The notes beneath the pieces were generated by a model. The model had not been told where the DNA came from. It was given only the letters and a program-made list of their open reading frames with translations, and ran no database searches. A program made the translations under genes and the position numbers. From the NCBI GenBank assembly GCA_009777335.1, contig WRMC01000001.1, forward strand, positions 186,001 to 250,000: 64,000 nt of DNA, given 5' to 3'. Positions 26,560 to 35,688 of the stretch are shown one piece after another (position 1 is the stretch's first letter; each line of letters opens with the position of its first letter). This DNA comes from Treponema sp. Its GTDB lineage: Bacteria; Spirochaetota; Spirochaetia; Treponematales; Breznakiellaceae.

Positions 26560-26589
26560 AGTCTACACCGTGAATTTCAAAACTGTCAA
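26560..26589 (-). promoter_or_regulatory. promoter of the double-importer locus
   Basis: On the minus strand TTGACA (26589-26584), an 18-base spacer and TAGACT (26565-26560) precede the lipoprotein ATG by about 37 bases. The -35 is a perfect sigma-70 match. It faces away from the plus-strand promoter at 26651-26679. Confidence 0.65.
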
Positions 26590-26650
26590 ATTATTTTGAT
26601 CCCATCAAGATCTGTAAACTGTTCAGATATGTGAAAACCCATAGCTTATA

Positions 26651-26679
26651 TTGAAAAAAAGCTCCTATAAAGGTACACT
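26651..26679 (+). promoter_or_regulatory. promoter of the 507-residue spirochaete gene
   Basis: TTGAAA (26651-26656), a 17-base spacer and TACACT (26674-26679). A GAGGT ribosome site and the ATG at 26695 follow closely, giving a very short leader. Confidence 0.6.
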
Positions 26680-26694
26680 AGGGTAGAGGTCACC

Positions 26695-28218
26695 ATGTCT
26701 GATGTATTAAACAAGATGATGTCCCTCATAGGCAGGGACGACGAAGGGGGCTCCGACAAGGACGTCCTATTAAAGCACTTGGTCAAAGAAATCGCCCACA
26801 ATAAATACGCGAAGTTTTTCCGTCCCCGCCACGAAGAAGCCGATGCCTCCCTGGGGCAGTATTTTTTCGGCATTTATAAGGCCATATTTCCCCTGCAGAC
26901 CTTTTTAAGGGATCCGGCGGTGGAAGTAAAAATCAGGCAGATAGCCCTGGAGGCCTTTCTTGATAAGCCCACCATGGACATTATTAAAAGGCTCAGCCCC
27001 GATAAAATAGCAGAACGGCGTAAGACCTCCGGGGAGGATCTCCCCCGGATCTTGCAGGAAGATCTGGCAGCCCTGGCAGCGGGCTTTGACAGCCCCCGGA
27101 TCGCCGCGGCGGACCGCTGCTATGACCTTATCGCCGCCATGAAGCAATTTGTCTTCTTTGACTTCCTCTCTTTGGTGAGAAAATTCGATCCCGAAATTAG
27201 GGAAGGGGACTTTGTGTCCCAGCAAAAATTTGTCCCCGTAGATGCGGGCATCTTGTCCGCAGACCTGGCGAGCTTCCTCTCGGTCCTTCCCCCCACCGAA
27301 GGGGACCATGACTGGAAAACCGTATTCGAGGTCCTTAAATACTGCAAGGGGGGCAGCGATGTGATTCCCCCGGCCCTCTGGAATAATGTCCTCGCCAGCC
27401 TGGGAGATCTAAAAGCATCGAAAATCCTGGAGCTTATTAACAGGATAGCTACCAGGAATCCCATTCTGGAGATTAAAGCCATCCATCCCCATGAATCCCT
27501 CTCGGCCCAGTGGCTGGAGCAGAAAAACGAAGAGGTCAGGGAGGTTATACAGGGAATCGCGGGGAACCAAAGGCACAGCCAGATAAACACCCTGGAGCAG
27601 GCAGTGTTCGGCTCCATCTCGACCAATCGCCTCCAGTACTATACCCCCGAAAAGGGCAGGCCCCTGGAGGACAAGAGCCTGGATACCTTCATCTACTCCC
27701 CGGCCCTTAATCACCTGGCCGCCTTTATCAGCGAATTCTTAAGCAAGGATATGTACGAACTCTGTGATATCCTCCTGGTCAGGGGGCAATGGACCAACCA
27801 CGGGGCTTCCCGGCAGATGTCCGAGAGCTTCCATGAGGTTACCGCCATGACCCAGGAAATAAACACCCTCGATGAGACCCTGGCAGAGACGGGAAGCAAC
27901 GGACCCCGGCTGCGGGGGGCCCTTTTGCGGGTAGACCGGGATAAATCCCAGGTCCGGTACATCAACAGCATCGTGGGAAGCATCAACGATGAGGCCCTCG
28001 AAATCATTAACCAGGCGGTCCCGGCCCTGATTGTCGTGGGAAAGCACTTTAAGATGCTCCTGGAGGACTGCGAAAAGAAGCAGTTTGAACTGGTGATGAA
28101 CTGGAAGGAGCTGGGCCTGGTGTCCAAGACTCCGATGAACGAAAGGCTCGCAGGGGCCTACAAAAAGATAAACTACTTTGTGCAGCTGATGATCCTGGAA
28201 ACCAAAAACATCGAGTAA
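26695..28218 (+). CDS. conserved spirochaete protein, possibly DUF5312
   Basis: 507 residues, predicted to be soluble, largely helical, with no signal peptide or membrane helix. Blocks rich in charged residues alternate with leucine-rich helices (for example LVKEIAHNKYAKFFRPRHEE near residue 25; LLEDCEKKQFELVMNWKELG near 460). I recall similar treponemal proteins under DUF5312 but cannot confirm. There are no recognisable catalytic motifs. Good ribosome site and promoter; transcribed alone, ahead of the pyrophosphatase genes. Confidence 0.75.
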   Translation: MSDVLNKMMSLIGRDDEGGSDKDVLLKHLVKEIAHNKYAKFFRPRHEEADASLGQYFFGIYKAIFPLQTFLRDPAVEVKIRQIALEAFLDKPTMDIIKRLSPDKIAERRKTSGEDLPRILQEDLAALAAGFDSPRIAAADRCYDLIAAMKQFVFFDFLSLVRKFDPEIREGDFVSQQKFVPVDAGILSADLASFLSVLPPTEGDHDWKTVFEVLKYCKGGSDVIPPALWNNVLASLGDLKASKILELINRIATRNPILEIKAIHPHESLSAQWLEQKNEEVREVIQGIAGNQRHSQINTLEQAVFGSISTNRLQYYTPEKGRPLEDKSLDTFIYSPALNHLAAFISEFLSKDMYELCDILLVRGQWTNHGASRQMSESFHEVTAMTQEINTLDETLAETGSNGPRLRGALLRVDRDKSQVRYINSIVGSINDEALEIINQAVPALIVVGKHFKMLLEDCEKKQFELVMNWKELGLVSKTPMNERLAGAYKKINYFVQLMILETKNIE

Positions 28219-28251
28219 GCATATAGGCTCCTGTAATGTTTTAATTAACTA

Positions 28252-28280
28252 TTTACTTTCCGGCAAAATTTGGATACTAT
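28252..28280 (+). promoter_or_regulatory. possible promoter of the first pyrophosphatase gene
   Basis: TTTACT and TACTAT are separated by exactly 17 bases, about 84 bases ahead of the hppA start. Both boxes match consensus only in four of six positions. The leader between contains a run of six T and a run of six A. Confidence 0.35.
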
Positions 28281-28363
28281 GTTCCCAGTGGGCAATCCTT
28301 GTGTTTTCAGGCTTTTTTACGTATTAAAAAAGGCTCACATGCGATTATAAGGGAGTAGTACAC

Positions 28364-30496
28364 ATGTTGGAGGGTCTAATTGTTTTTGTAACGGCCGGGT
28401 CGGTTCTGGCCCTGTCTTATGCATTCATCCAATACCGCAGAATTTTTAAATTCTCCGAAGGCAGCGAGACCATGAGAAAGATCTCCGCCACCATTCGCCT
28501 GGGGGCCAACGCTTTTATGAAGCGCCAGTACTCGGGGATCGCGGTCTTTTTTGCGGTTATGTTCGTAGTCCTGGGGGCCATGGCCTTTGCGGGATTTTTA
28601 ACCCCCTTTGTACCCTTTGCTTTTCTAACCGGGGGCTTCTTTTCGGGGATTTCCGGGATCATAGGCATGAAGGCAGCCACCTATGCCAATTCCCGGACCG
28701 CCCAGGCGGCCTCGGAAAGCTTAAACCGGGGCTTACGGGTTGCCTTCTCGGCAGGCTCGGTCATGGGCTTTACGGTAGTCGGAATGGCCCTTTTGGACAT
28801 CTCGCTCTGGTACATCCTGCTGCGCTACGTCTTTCTGCCCACCTTCTTTAGCCATATCACCGACCAGGCAGAAATTATTTCCTATATAACCTCAGCCATG
28901 CTCACCTTTGCCATGGGCTCCTCCAGCGTGGCCCTCTTTGCCAGGGTCGGCGGCGGTATCTTTACCAAGGCCGCAGACGTGGGTTCTGACCTGGTCGGCA
29001 AGGTAGAAGCGGGCATCCCCGAGGACGACCCCCGGAACCCCGCCACCATCGCGGACAATGTTGGGGACAACGTAGGGGACATCGCCGGTCTTGGGGCCGA
29101 CCTCTTCGAATCCTACGTGGGTTCGGTGGTAGCCTCCATGGCCCTGGCGGTCGCCGCAGGTTATGGCTTTAACGGGGTCATCGTTCCCCCCCTTATCGCG
29201 GTGGTGGGCTTGCTCGCCTCGCTGGTGGGAACCTTCTTTGTCCAGGTAAAAGAGTCGGCGGATCAAAAGTCCCTCCTCTTTGCCCTCCGCAAGGGGATCT
29301 ACATCGCCGCGGCCCTCTCGGCCATCGGTGCCTACCCCGTCCTTTCCTATGCCCTGGACTTTGCCAACAACCCCGAACGGATTGGGATCTACGGGGCAGT
29401 CCTCTCGGGTCTTATCGCCGGGGTAATCATAGGCTATGTGACCGAGTACTACACCTCGGACAACTACAAGCCCACCCGGAGCGTCGCCGATGCGGGGCTC
29501 ACCGGGCCGGCCACGATTATCATTGGGGGCCTCTCGGTGGGGATGATCTCCGTCGTCATTCCGGTCATCGTCATTTCCGCCTCCCTCTTGATCAGCTACT
29601 ACCTCGCCGGCGGAGCTACGAGTTTTGAATACGGTCTTTACGGGGTCGGCCTCTCGGCGGTGGGTATGCTCTCCACCCTGGCCATTACCCTTACCACCGA
29701 TGCCTACGGGCCCATCGCCGACAATGCGGGCGGTATAGCCCAGATGGCCAAGATGCCCGAAGAAGTCCGGCGCCGCACCGATGCCCTGGACGCCCTGGGG
29801 AACACCACCGCCGCCACCGGCAAGGGCTTTGCCATTGGTTCTGCGGCCCTTACGGCCCTGGCCCTTATCGTGGCCTACATCGACGAAATCAAGCAGCGGA
29901 TCCCCGACACCTGGGAATCGGTCCTGCGCCTGGAGATTACCAACCCACAGGTTCTTATCGGCCTCTTTTTGGGGGCCATGCTTACCTTCCTCTTCTCGGC
30001 CATGACCATCAGGGCCGTGGGGAACGCCGCCCAGATCATTGTTAAAGAGGTCCGGCGGCAGTTCAGCACCAACAAGGGGATCCTGGAGGGGACCTCAGAG
30101 CCCGACTACGCCACCTGTGTCGATATCTGTACCAGGGGCTCCCAGAAGGAAATGATCCCCTCGGCCATCGTCGCGGTGGGTTCACCCATCATCATAGGGC
30201 TGGTCCTTGGGGCCCCCGGGGTCATAGGTATGCTCGCCGGTGCCACCGCATCGGGTTTCGTCCTGGCCCTCATGATGGCCAACGCCGGTGGTGCCTGGGA
30301 CAATGCGAAGAAGTTCATCGAAGCCGGGAACCACGGCGGCAAGGGTTCAGACCCCCACAAGGCCGCGGTAGTCGGCGACACCGTAGGGGACCCCCTCAAA
30401 GACACCTCGGGCCCCGCGGTTGATATTCTTATCAAGCTCATGTCCATGGTGTCCATCGTGTTTGTGGGATTGATCCTTAACTTCTCGCTCTTCTAG
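28364..30496 (+). CDS. hppA: membrane-bound ion-pumping pyrophosphatase, copy 1
   Basis: 710 residues, about 16 helices, the usual size. Pyrophosphate-binding motifs are present: DVGSDLVGKVEAGIPEDDPR near residue 208, DNVGDNVGDIAG, and the C-terminal NAGGAWDNAKKFIE and KAAVVGDTVGDPLKDTSG. The GNTTAATGKG segment near residue 485 has alanine where K+-independent enzymes have lysine, so this one should need K+. ADLFESYVGS puts the semi-conserved glutamate in the FES position, the arrangement of Na+-pumping K+-dependent enzymes. It hydrolyses pyrophosphate to export Na+ (or Na+/H+) across the inner membrane. Ribosome site GGGAG. A terminator follows. Confidence 0.96.
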   Translation: MLEGLIVFVTAGSVLALSYAFIQYRRIFKFSEGSETMRKISATIRLGANAFMKRQYSGIAVFFAVMFVVLGAMAFAGFLTPFVPFAFLTGGFFSGISGIIGMKAATYANSRTAQAASESLNRGLRVAFSAGSVMGFTVVGMALLDISLWYILLRYVFLPTFFSHITDQAEIISYITSAMLTFAMGSSSVALFARVGGGIFTKAADVGSDLVGKVEAGIPEDDPRNPATIADNVGDNVGDIAGLGADLFESYVGSVVASMALAVAAGYGFNGVIVPPLIAVVGLLASLVGTFFVQVKESADQKSLLFALRKGIYIAAALSAIGAYPVLSYALDFANNPERIGIYGAVLSGLIAGVIIGYVTEYYTSDNYKPTRSVADAGLTGPATIIIGGLSVGMISVVIPVIVISASLLISYYLAGGATSFEYGLYGVGLSAVGMLSTLAITLTTDAYGPIADNAGGIAQMAKMPEEVRRRTDALDALGNTTAATGKGFAIGSAALTALALIVAYIDEIKQRIPDTWESVLRLEITNPQVLIGLFLGAMLTFLFSAMTIRAVGNAAQIIVKEVRRQFSTNKGILEGTSEPDYATCVDICTRGSQKEMIPSAIVAVGSPIIIGLVLGAPGVIGMLAGATASGFVLALMMANAGGAWDNAKKFIEAGNHGGKGSDPHKAAVVGDTVGDPLKDTSGPAVDILIKLMSMVSIVFVGLILNFSLF

Positions 30497-30530
30497 AAAG
30501 GTGTAAGACAGACAAAGTACGTTTTATAGG

Positions 30531-30564
30531 CCGGCCCTGGGTTTCCCTGGGGCCGGTTTTTTTT
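30531..30564 (+). terminator. Rho-independent terminator after the first pyrophosphatase
   Basis: CCGGCCC (30531-30537) pairs with GGGCCGG (30550-30556), followed by eight T. It separates the two pyrophosphatase genes transcriptionally. Confidence 0.93.
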
Positions 30565-30648
30565 GGACAACACTGGCACCGCAGTGACCCGCATCAGGGT
30601 CAGAGAAGTACCTTGACAGATCTATACCAACCGGGCAAGACTACTACC

Positions 30649-31032
30649 ATGGCGCATTTTTTGGGAAAAAAGCCAAGCCCCCTATTCTTAAAGGTATACT
30701 TACTCCTTGCTCTTGTGGGATCCTTTACCCTGGCAGCCACAGATTCCTTCCCCCGGGAGCTCTCCTTTGACAATCATTACCTGGACAGCCATGCCGGTTC
30801 CGAAGGCCATAGGACCCTGAAGGGATACACCATAGACTGGGGTGCCGTGGAGATGACCGTCCCCAGGGACACATCTGCTTCCTGGACTGCCCGGAGCGGG
30901 ATACTGCGGCTTCCCCCCTCCTCCCTGTCCCAGGGGGTCCAATTCGCCTATACCGAATCCTCATTGCAAACTACCCACAATTCCTATATCCCAAGTAAAA
31001 AAGACAGCATTCTGCTCCGTCTGCGGATTTGA
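30649..31032 (+). CDS. hypothetical small exported protein between the pyrophosphatase genes
   Basis: 127 residues from ATG; a TTG 12 codons upstream is part of a TTGACA string and less likely. Residues 1-31 form a plausible signal peptide (basic start, then PLFLKVYLLLALVGSFTLAA). The mature part is polar, with no recognised domain. No ribosome site is visible, and the frame may be fortuitous in this GC-rich DNA. It lies after the hppA terminator and 60 bases before the second pyrophosphatase. Confidence 0.4.
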   Translation: MAHFLGKKPSPLFLKVYLLLALVGSFTLAATDSFPRELSFDNHYLDSHAGSEGHRTLKGYTIDWGAVEMTVPRDTSASWTARSGILRLPPSSLSQGVQFAYTESSLQTTHNSYIPSKKDSILLRLRI

Positions 31033-31092
31033 TCCCTCCTTTCGTTCTCAGCAATTCTCATTACCCATCTACACGAAAGGAGATTCTATTTT

Positions 31093-33225
31093 ATGAGAGA
31101 AGGTTTAATCGTTTTTGTTACTGTTGGGTCTGCTTTGGCCCTGATCTATGCATTTGTGCAATTTAAAAGAATTTTCAAGTTCTCTGAAGGGAACGAAACC
31201 ATGCAAAAAATATCAGCCATAATCCGGCTTGGGGCTAACGCTTTTATGAAGCGTCAGTACACCGGGGTGGCCATGTTCTTTGCCTGTATGTTTGTGGTCC
31301 TGGGAATCATGGCCTTCCTGGGCTTTATAACCCCCTTTGTACCCTTTGCCTTTTTAACCGGGGGCTTTTTCTCGGGTATCTCCGGGGTAATCGGCATGAA
31401 GGCTGCCACCTATGCCAATGCCCGGACCGCCCAGGCCGCTTCAGAAAGTTTGAACCGGGGCCTGCGGATAGCATTTTCCGCCGGGTCCGTCATGGGCTTT
31501 ACGGTCGTAGGGATGGCCCTCCTGGATATCTCCCTTTGGTATATCCTCCTGCGCTATGTCTTTCTGCCCACCTTTTTTAGCCATATAACCAGCGAAGCAG
31601 AAATTATTTCATATATAACTTCCGCCATGCTTACCTTTGCCATGGGTTCTTCCAGTGTAGCCCTCTTTGCCCGGGTCGGGGGTGGTATCTTCACCAAGGC
31701 CGCCGACGTGGGTTCGGACCTGGTAGGAAAAGTAGAAGCCGGTATCCCCGAGGATGACCCCCGGAATCCCGCTACTATTGCGGATAACGTAGGGGACAAC
31801 GTAGGGGACGTGGCCGGTCTTGGGGCCGACCTTTTTGAGTCCTATGTGGGTTCCATCGTGGCCAGTATGGCCCTGGCGGTAGCCGCCGGGTACGGCTTTA
31901 GCGGGGTCATCGTACCTCCCCTCATTGCCGTAGTTGGTTTGTTGGCTTCTTTTATCGGTACCTTCTTTGTGAACGTAAAAGAGTCGGCGGATCAGAAGTC
32001 CCTTCTTACGGCCCTGCGCAAGGGTATCTATGTCTCCGCGGCCCTTTCAGCTATAGGAGCCTACCCCGTCCTGGCCTATGCCCTGGACTTTGCCAATCAC
32101 CCCGAAAGAATGGGGGTCTATGGTGCGGTCATTTCCGGCCTTTTAGCCGGGGTTATCATTGGCTATGTCACCGAATACTACACCTCGGACCACTATAAAC
32201 CCACCAAGAGCGTGGCCGATGCCAGTCTCACCGGGCCGGCCACCATCATCATTGGGGGTCTTTCGGTGGGTATGATTTCCGTGGTAATCCCGGTCATCAT
32301 CATCGGCGCCTCCCTAATGATCAGTTACTTCCTCGCCGGAGGGGCCACTAGTTTTGAGTACGGCCTCTACGGCATTGGTATCTCGGCGGTAGGGATGCTC
32401 TCTACCTTAGCCATTACCCTTACCACCGATGCTTACGGACCCATCGCCGACAATGCGGGGGGCATTGCCCAGATGGCCAAACTGCCCGAAGAGGTCCGGA
32501 TCCGGACCGATGCTCTGGACGCCCTGGGGAATACCACCGCCGCCACCGGCAAGGGCTTCTGTATAGGGTCTGCGGCCCTTACCGCCCTGGCCCTGATCGT
32601 GTCTTACATCGATGAAATTAAGCAGCGGATCCCCGACACCTGGGAATCTGTTCTGCGCCTGGAAATCACCAACCCCCAGGTCCTGGTAGGACTCTTCCTG
32701 GGTGCCATGATCACCTTCCTTTTCTCTGCCATGACCATTAGGGCCGTGGGGAATGCGGCCCAGACCATCGTAAAAGAGGTCCGCCGCCAGTTCAGCACCA
32801 ATACGGGTATTCTGGAAGGGACTTCGGAGCCAGACTATGCCACCTGTATCGATATCTGTACCCGGGGTTCCCAGAAGGAAATGATCCCCTCGGCGGTGGT
32901 GGCGGTCCTTTCGCCCATCGCCATTGGTTTGGTCCTTGGAGCCCCCGGGGTCATTGGTATGCTCGCGGGTGCTACTGCTACAGGCTTCGTCCTGGCCCTC
33001 ATGATGGCCAACGCCGGCGGCGCCTGGGACAATGCGAAGAAGTATATCGAAGCGGGCAACCACGGCGGCAAGGGTTCAGACCCCCACAAAGCCGCAGTCG
33101 TAGGTGACACCGTAGGGGATCCCCTTAAAGACACCTCGGGCCCGGCGGTAGATATCTTAATTAAGCTTATGTCCATGGTGTCCATCGTGTTTGTGGGCTT
33201 AATTCTTAACTTCTCGATTTTCTAG
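31093..33225 (+). CDS. hppA: membrane-bound ion-pumping pyrophosphatase, copy 2
   Basis: 710 residues, the same length as copy 1 and roughly nine in ten residues identical by eye, with many synonymous differences in the DNA. All catalytic motifs are kept (DVGSDLVGKVEAGIPEDDPR, DNVGDNVGDVAG, GDTVGDPLKD). It shares the K+-dependence signature (GNTTAATGKG) and the FESYVGS glutamate position. Differences cluster in the first 70 residues and outer loops. Strong AAAGGAG ribosome site. Convergent with mazG. Two such pumps in tandem suggests separately controlled copies of the same activity, or different ion preference. Confidence 0.96.
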   Translation: MREGLIVFVTVGSALALIYAFVQFKRIFKFSEGNETMQKISAIIRLGANAFMKRQYTGVAMFFACMFVVLGIMAFLGFITPFVPFAFLTGGFFSGISGVIGMKAATYANARTAQAASESLNRGLRIAFSAGSVMGFTVVGMALLDISLWYILLRYVFLPTFFSHITSEAEIISYITSAMLTFAMGSSSVALFARVGGGIFTKAADVGSDLVGKVEAGIPEDDPRNPATIADNVGDNVGDVAGLGADLFESYVGSIVASMALAVAAGYGFSGVIVPPLIAVVGLLASFIGTFFVNVKESADQKSLLTALRKGIYVSAALSAIGAYPVLAYALDFANHPERMGVYGAVISGLLAGVIIGYVTEYYTSDHYKPTKSVADASLTGPATIIIGGLSVGMISVVIPVIIIGASLMISYFLAGGATSFEYGLYGIGISAVGMLSTLAITLTTDAYGPIADNAGGIAQMAKLPEEVRIRTDALDALGNTTAATGKGFCIGSAALTALALIVSYIDEIKQRIPDTWESVLRLEITNPQVLVGLFLGAMITFLFSAMTIRAVGNAAQTIVKEVRRQFSTNTGILEGTSEPDYATCIDICTRGSQKEMIPSAVVAVLSPIAIGLVLGAPGVIGMLAGATATGFVLALMMANAGGAWDNAKKYIEAGNHGGKGSDPHKAAVVGDTVGDPLKDTSGPAVDILIKLMSMVSIVFVGLILNFSIF

Positions 33226-33240
33226 ACCGATCCAGGGGAG

Positions 33241-34041
33241 CTAGGGCCTTGTCTTAGCTTCGTTCCAGTAAGAATCCATAAGGGCCAGGTTTTGAGCATT
33301 CAGAGCCTGGCCCTTTTCTTTCATCCTTTCTTCCATATAACTAAAGCGCTTGATAAATTTTAGGTTAGCCCTATGCAGAGCCACCGAGGGAGCTATGCCC
33401 AGGTATCTGCAGAGGTTGACTCCCATAAAGAGGAGGTCCCCCAGTTCATCCTCAAGGTCAACAAAGGTGGCTTCAGTCGCCTTTGTTGACCCAGCTGCCT
33501 CGGCAGCTTTTACTTCTTCCAGCTCCTCCTGGAACTTTTCTATCACCCCCGCCAGATCGGGCCAGTCAAAGCCTGCCTTGGCGGCCTTCTTTTGGAGCTC
33601 CCAGGCCCGGTCCAGGGGGGGGATTCCCTTGGATACCCCATCCAGGAGCGAAGCTCCTCCCCTGCCCTTTTCCCGGGCCTTTTCTTTATCCCAGTTCGCC
33701 AGAGCTTCCTGGGAGTTTTGGGCCTTCTCTTCCCCAAAGACATGGGAATGCCGGCGGATGAGTTTTTCTGCATTATCCTCCAGGACCTGGGCCACCGAAA
33801 ATACCCCCCGTTCCTCGAAAATAGCGGCGATCATCGCGGCGTTTAAAATTATGTCCCCCAGTTCTTCCTTAATATGCTCAGGGTCATCTTCGTTAATGGC
33901 CTCGATGCACTCAAAGGTTTCTTCTATTAAGTCTGCACGCAGGCTCTGGGGGGTCTGTTCCCGGTCCCAGGGACAGCCGTCGGGAGCCCTGAGCCGGGTT
34001 ATCACCTGGCAAAGTTTGGCAAAAGCTTCGGCATGGGTCAT
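33241..34041 (-). CDS. mazG: nucleoside triphosphate pyrophosphohydrolase MazG
   Basis: 266 residues, two MazG repeats. The N-terminal domain has CPWDREQTPQSLRADLIEET and EELGDIILNA, supplying the Glu/Asp ligands for Mg2+. The C-terminal domain repeats the pattern (LEDELGDLLFMGVNLCRYL). It hydrolyses (d)NTPs to NMP and pyrophosphate in the cytoplasm, removing damaged or surplus nucleotides. It is convergent with the second pyrophosphatase, whose substrate it produces; whether that is more than coincidence is unknown. An acidic linker lies between the domains. Confidence 0.95.
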   Translation of the reverse strand: MTHAEAFAKLCQVITRLRAPDGCPWDREQTPQSLRADLIEETFECIEAINEDDPEHIKEELGDIILNAAMIAAIFEERGVFSVAQVLEDNAEKLIRRHSHVFGEEKAQNSQEALANWDKEKAREKGRGGASLLDGVSKGIPPLDRAWELQKKAAKAGFDWPDLAGVIEKFQEELEEVKAAEAAGSTKATEATFVDLEDELGDLLFMGVNLCRYLGIAPSVALHRANLKFIKRFSYMEERMKEKGQALNAQNLALMDSYWNEAKTRP

Positions 34042-34057
34042 AGGGAACTCCTTTGGG

Positions 34058-35617
34058 CTAGGTTAAGGGGGCGGGGTCCAGGATGCAGATATCATTGTAA
34101 ATTCGGTGCTGTTCTGCCAGGGGTCTGTAGCGACCAGAGGCGGTGTCAAGGATGAGCTGAAAGAGCCGCTCCCCCGCCTGGGCTATGCTTTCTTCCCCCT
34201 CGGCGATGGCCCCGGCATCAAAATCGATAAGGTCATTCCACTGTTCTTTGAGGGCACTCCGGGAACTCATTTTTATGACCGGGGCCGCCGCGAGGCCATA
34301 GGGGGTGCCCCGGCCGGTGCTAAAGACCTGCAGCACCGCCCCGGAGGCAAGCTGCAGGGGGCCGCAGACAAAGTCACTTGCCGGGGTAGAAGCAAAAACC
34401 AGGCGGCCCGCGGGGGAGCTGCCCTCAGAAGAAGCGGTCCCCTCCGGCGGAGGGGCCAATCGCTCACCGGGGCCCAGGACACAGCTGATGGGAAAGGACC
34501 CGGACTTTACTATGGCCCCCAGGGTCTTCTCGACGATATTAGAGATCCCCCCCGACTTGTTCCCCGGGCTGGGGTTGGCGCTGGTGTCGGCCCCGCCCCG
34601 CCTTAGATAGGCATCGTACCAGGTCAGTTCCTCGATGAGCCTGGCCAGCACCTGGGGGCTCGTACAACGGGCCGCCAGAACCTGAGCCGCGTCCCGGACC
34701 TCAGTCACCTCCGAGAACATCACCGCCGCTCCGGCGGCCACCAAAAGGTCTGTCGCATGGCCCGCGGCGGGGTTGCAGGTGACCCCCGAAAAGGCATCGC
34801 TCCCCCCGCACTGGAAGCCCACCGCCAGCCTCGAGAGGCTCAAGCTGACCCGGCGGCGTTCGTTGAGTATTGCCAATTTTTTATCTGCCATCCTATAGAT
34901 GGCTTCGATCATGGCACTATATCCGGGCTGCTCCTGGAGGCAGATAAGATGCTCGGGGTTTAATTCATCCTGGTCCAAAAGAACATGGGCTTCCAGCTTC
35001 TCACAGCCCAGGGTGATAAGCATGATCTCCCCCCCAAAGTTGGGGTTCCGCATGAGGTTTTTTAAGGAACGGATGGGTATCTCTGCTCCGGGAGCTTCGA
35101 TGGCCACCCCGCATCCATACTGATGGCTGATTATTGCAATATCATCTACCTGGGGGTAGCGGGGGAGAAGCTCCCGGCGGATCTTCTCTGCGGCGGCCTG
35201 AACCACCCCCGAAACACATTGGACACTGGTCATGATGCAGAGGATGTTCCTGACCCCCCCGTACCAGGCCCCAGGAACCAGGTAGCCCTCAAAGGAAGCA
35301 TGTAGATGGGAGGGAAAAGTAAATTCGGTCTGGGGAGGGGGGGTCCAGCTTAGGTCCTGTAAACTGGGGCTGGCCGCCGCCTCGAGCATGTCATCGTCTA
35401 TGCGGCTCCCCGCTTTCAGTTCCCGGTTAAGCTTCCCCAGGGCCACCCCGTACCGGATGAGTTCATCCTGGGGAGATAAATCTTGCAAGGCGATCTTCTG
35501 GCCCTGGGCTACCTCATCCAGGGCTATGAGGCCCGGGGCAAGCTCCTCCCCCGGTATTATATGATTGACGGAAATAGCGGTGTTATCCAGGGGATGTACC
35601 TTGATGATCCTTGCCAT
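34058..35617 (-). CDS. garD: D-galactarate dehydratase
   Basis: 519 residues, the normal GarD length. The N-terminal SAF domain (about 1-85) begins MARIIKVHPLDNTAISVN and contains IRYGVALGK. The catalytic part has ISHQYGCGVAI, NPNFGGEIMLITLGCEKLE, QCGGSDAFSGVTCNPAAGHA and the FVCGPLQLASG stretch, and ends DPAPLT as in the Escherichia coli enzyme. It converts galactarate to 5-dehydro-4-deoxyglucarate in an iron-dependent reaction; the altronate dehydratase UxaA is related but diverges in the C-terminal half. The upstream extension (26 codons) overlaps the divergent gene and lacks family similarity, so I place the start here. No other galactarate gene is adjacent. Confidence 0.9.
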   Translation of the reverse strand: MARIIKVHPLDNTAISVNHIIPGEELAPGLIALDEVAQGQKIALQDLSPQDELIRYGVALGKLNRELKAGSRIDDDMLEAAASPSLQDLSWTPPPQTEFTFPSHLHASFEGYLVPGAWYGGVRNILCIMTSVQCVSGVVQAAAEKIRRELLPRYPQVDDIAIISHQYGCGVAIEAPGAEIPIRSLKNLMRNPNFGGEIMLITLGCEKLEAHVLLDQDELNPEHLICLQEQPGYSAMIEAIYRMADKKLAILNERRRVSLSLSRLAVGFQCGGSDAFSGVTCNPAAGHATDLLVAAGAAVMFSEVTEVRDAAQVLAARCTSPQVLARLIEELTWYDAYLRRGGADTSANPSPGNKSGGISNIVEKTLGAIVKSGSFPISCVLGPGERLAPPPEGTASSEGSSPAGRLVFASTPASDFVCGPLQLASGAVLQVFSTGRGTPYGLAAAPVIKMSSRSALKEQWNDLIDFDAGAIAEGEESIAQAGERLFQLILDTASGRYRPLAEQHRIYNDICILDPAPLT

Positions 35618-35688
35618 GGCAAAATCATGATACTTCCTATACATGAAATTGGCTAGTATTTCGCTAAAATTAAGGGTATTCTGGAGGG

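Noticed and set aside
30613-30648. TTGACA as a -35 box or TTG as the start of the small exported frame
   Set aside because: No -10 at a fitting distance, and the TTG extension adds residues before an already complete signal peptide.
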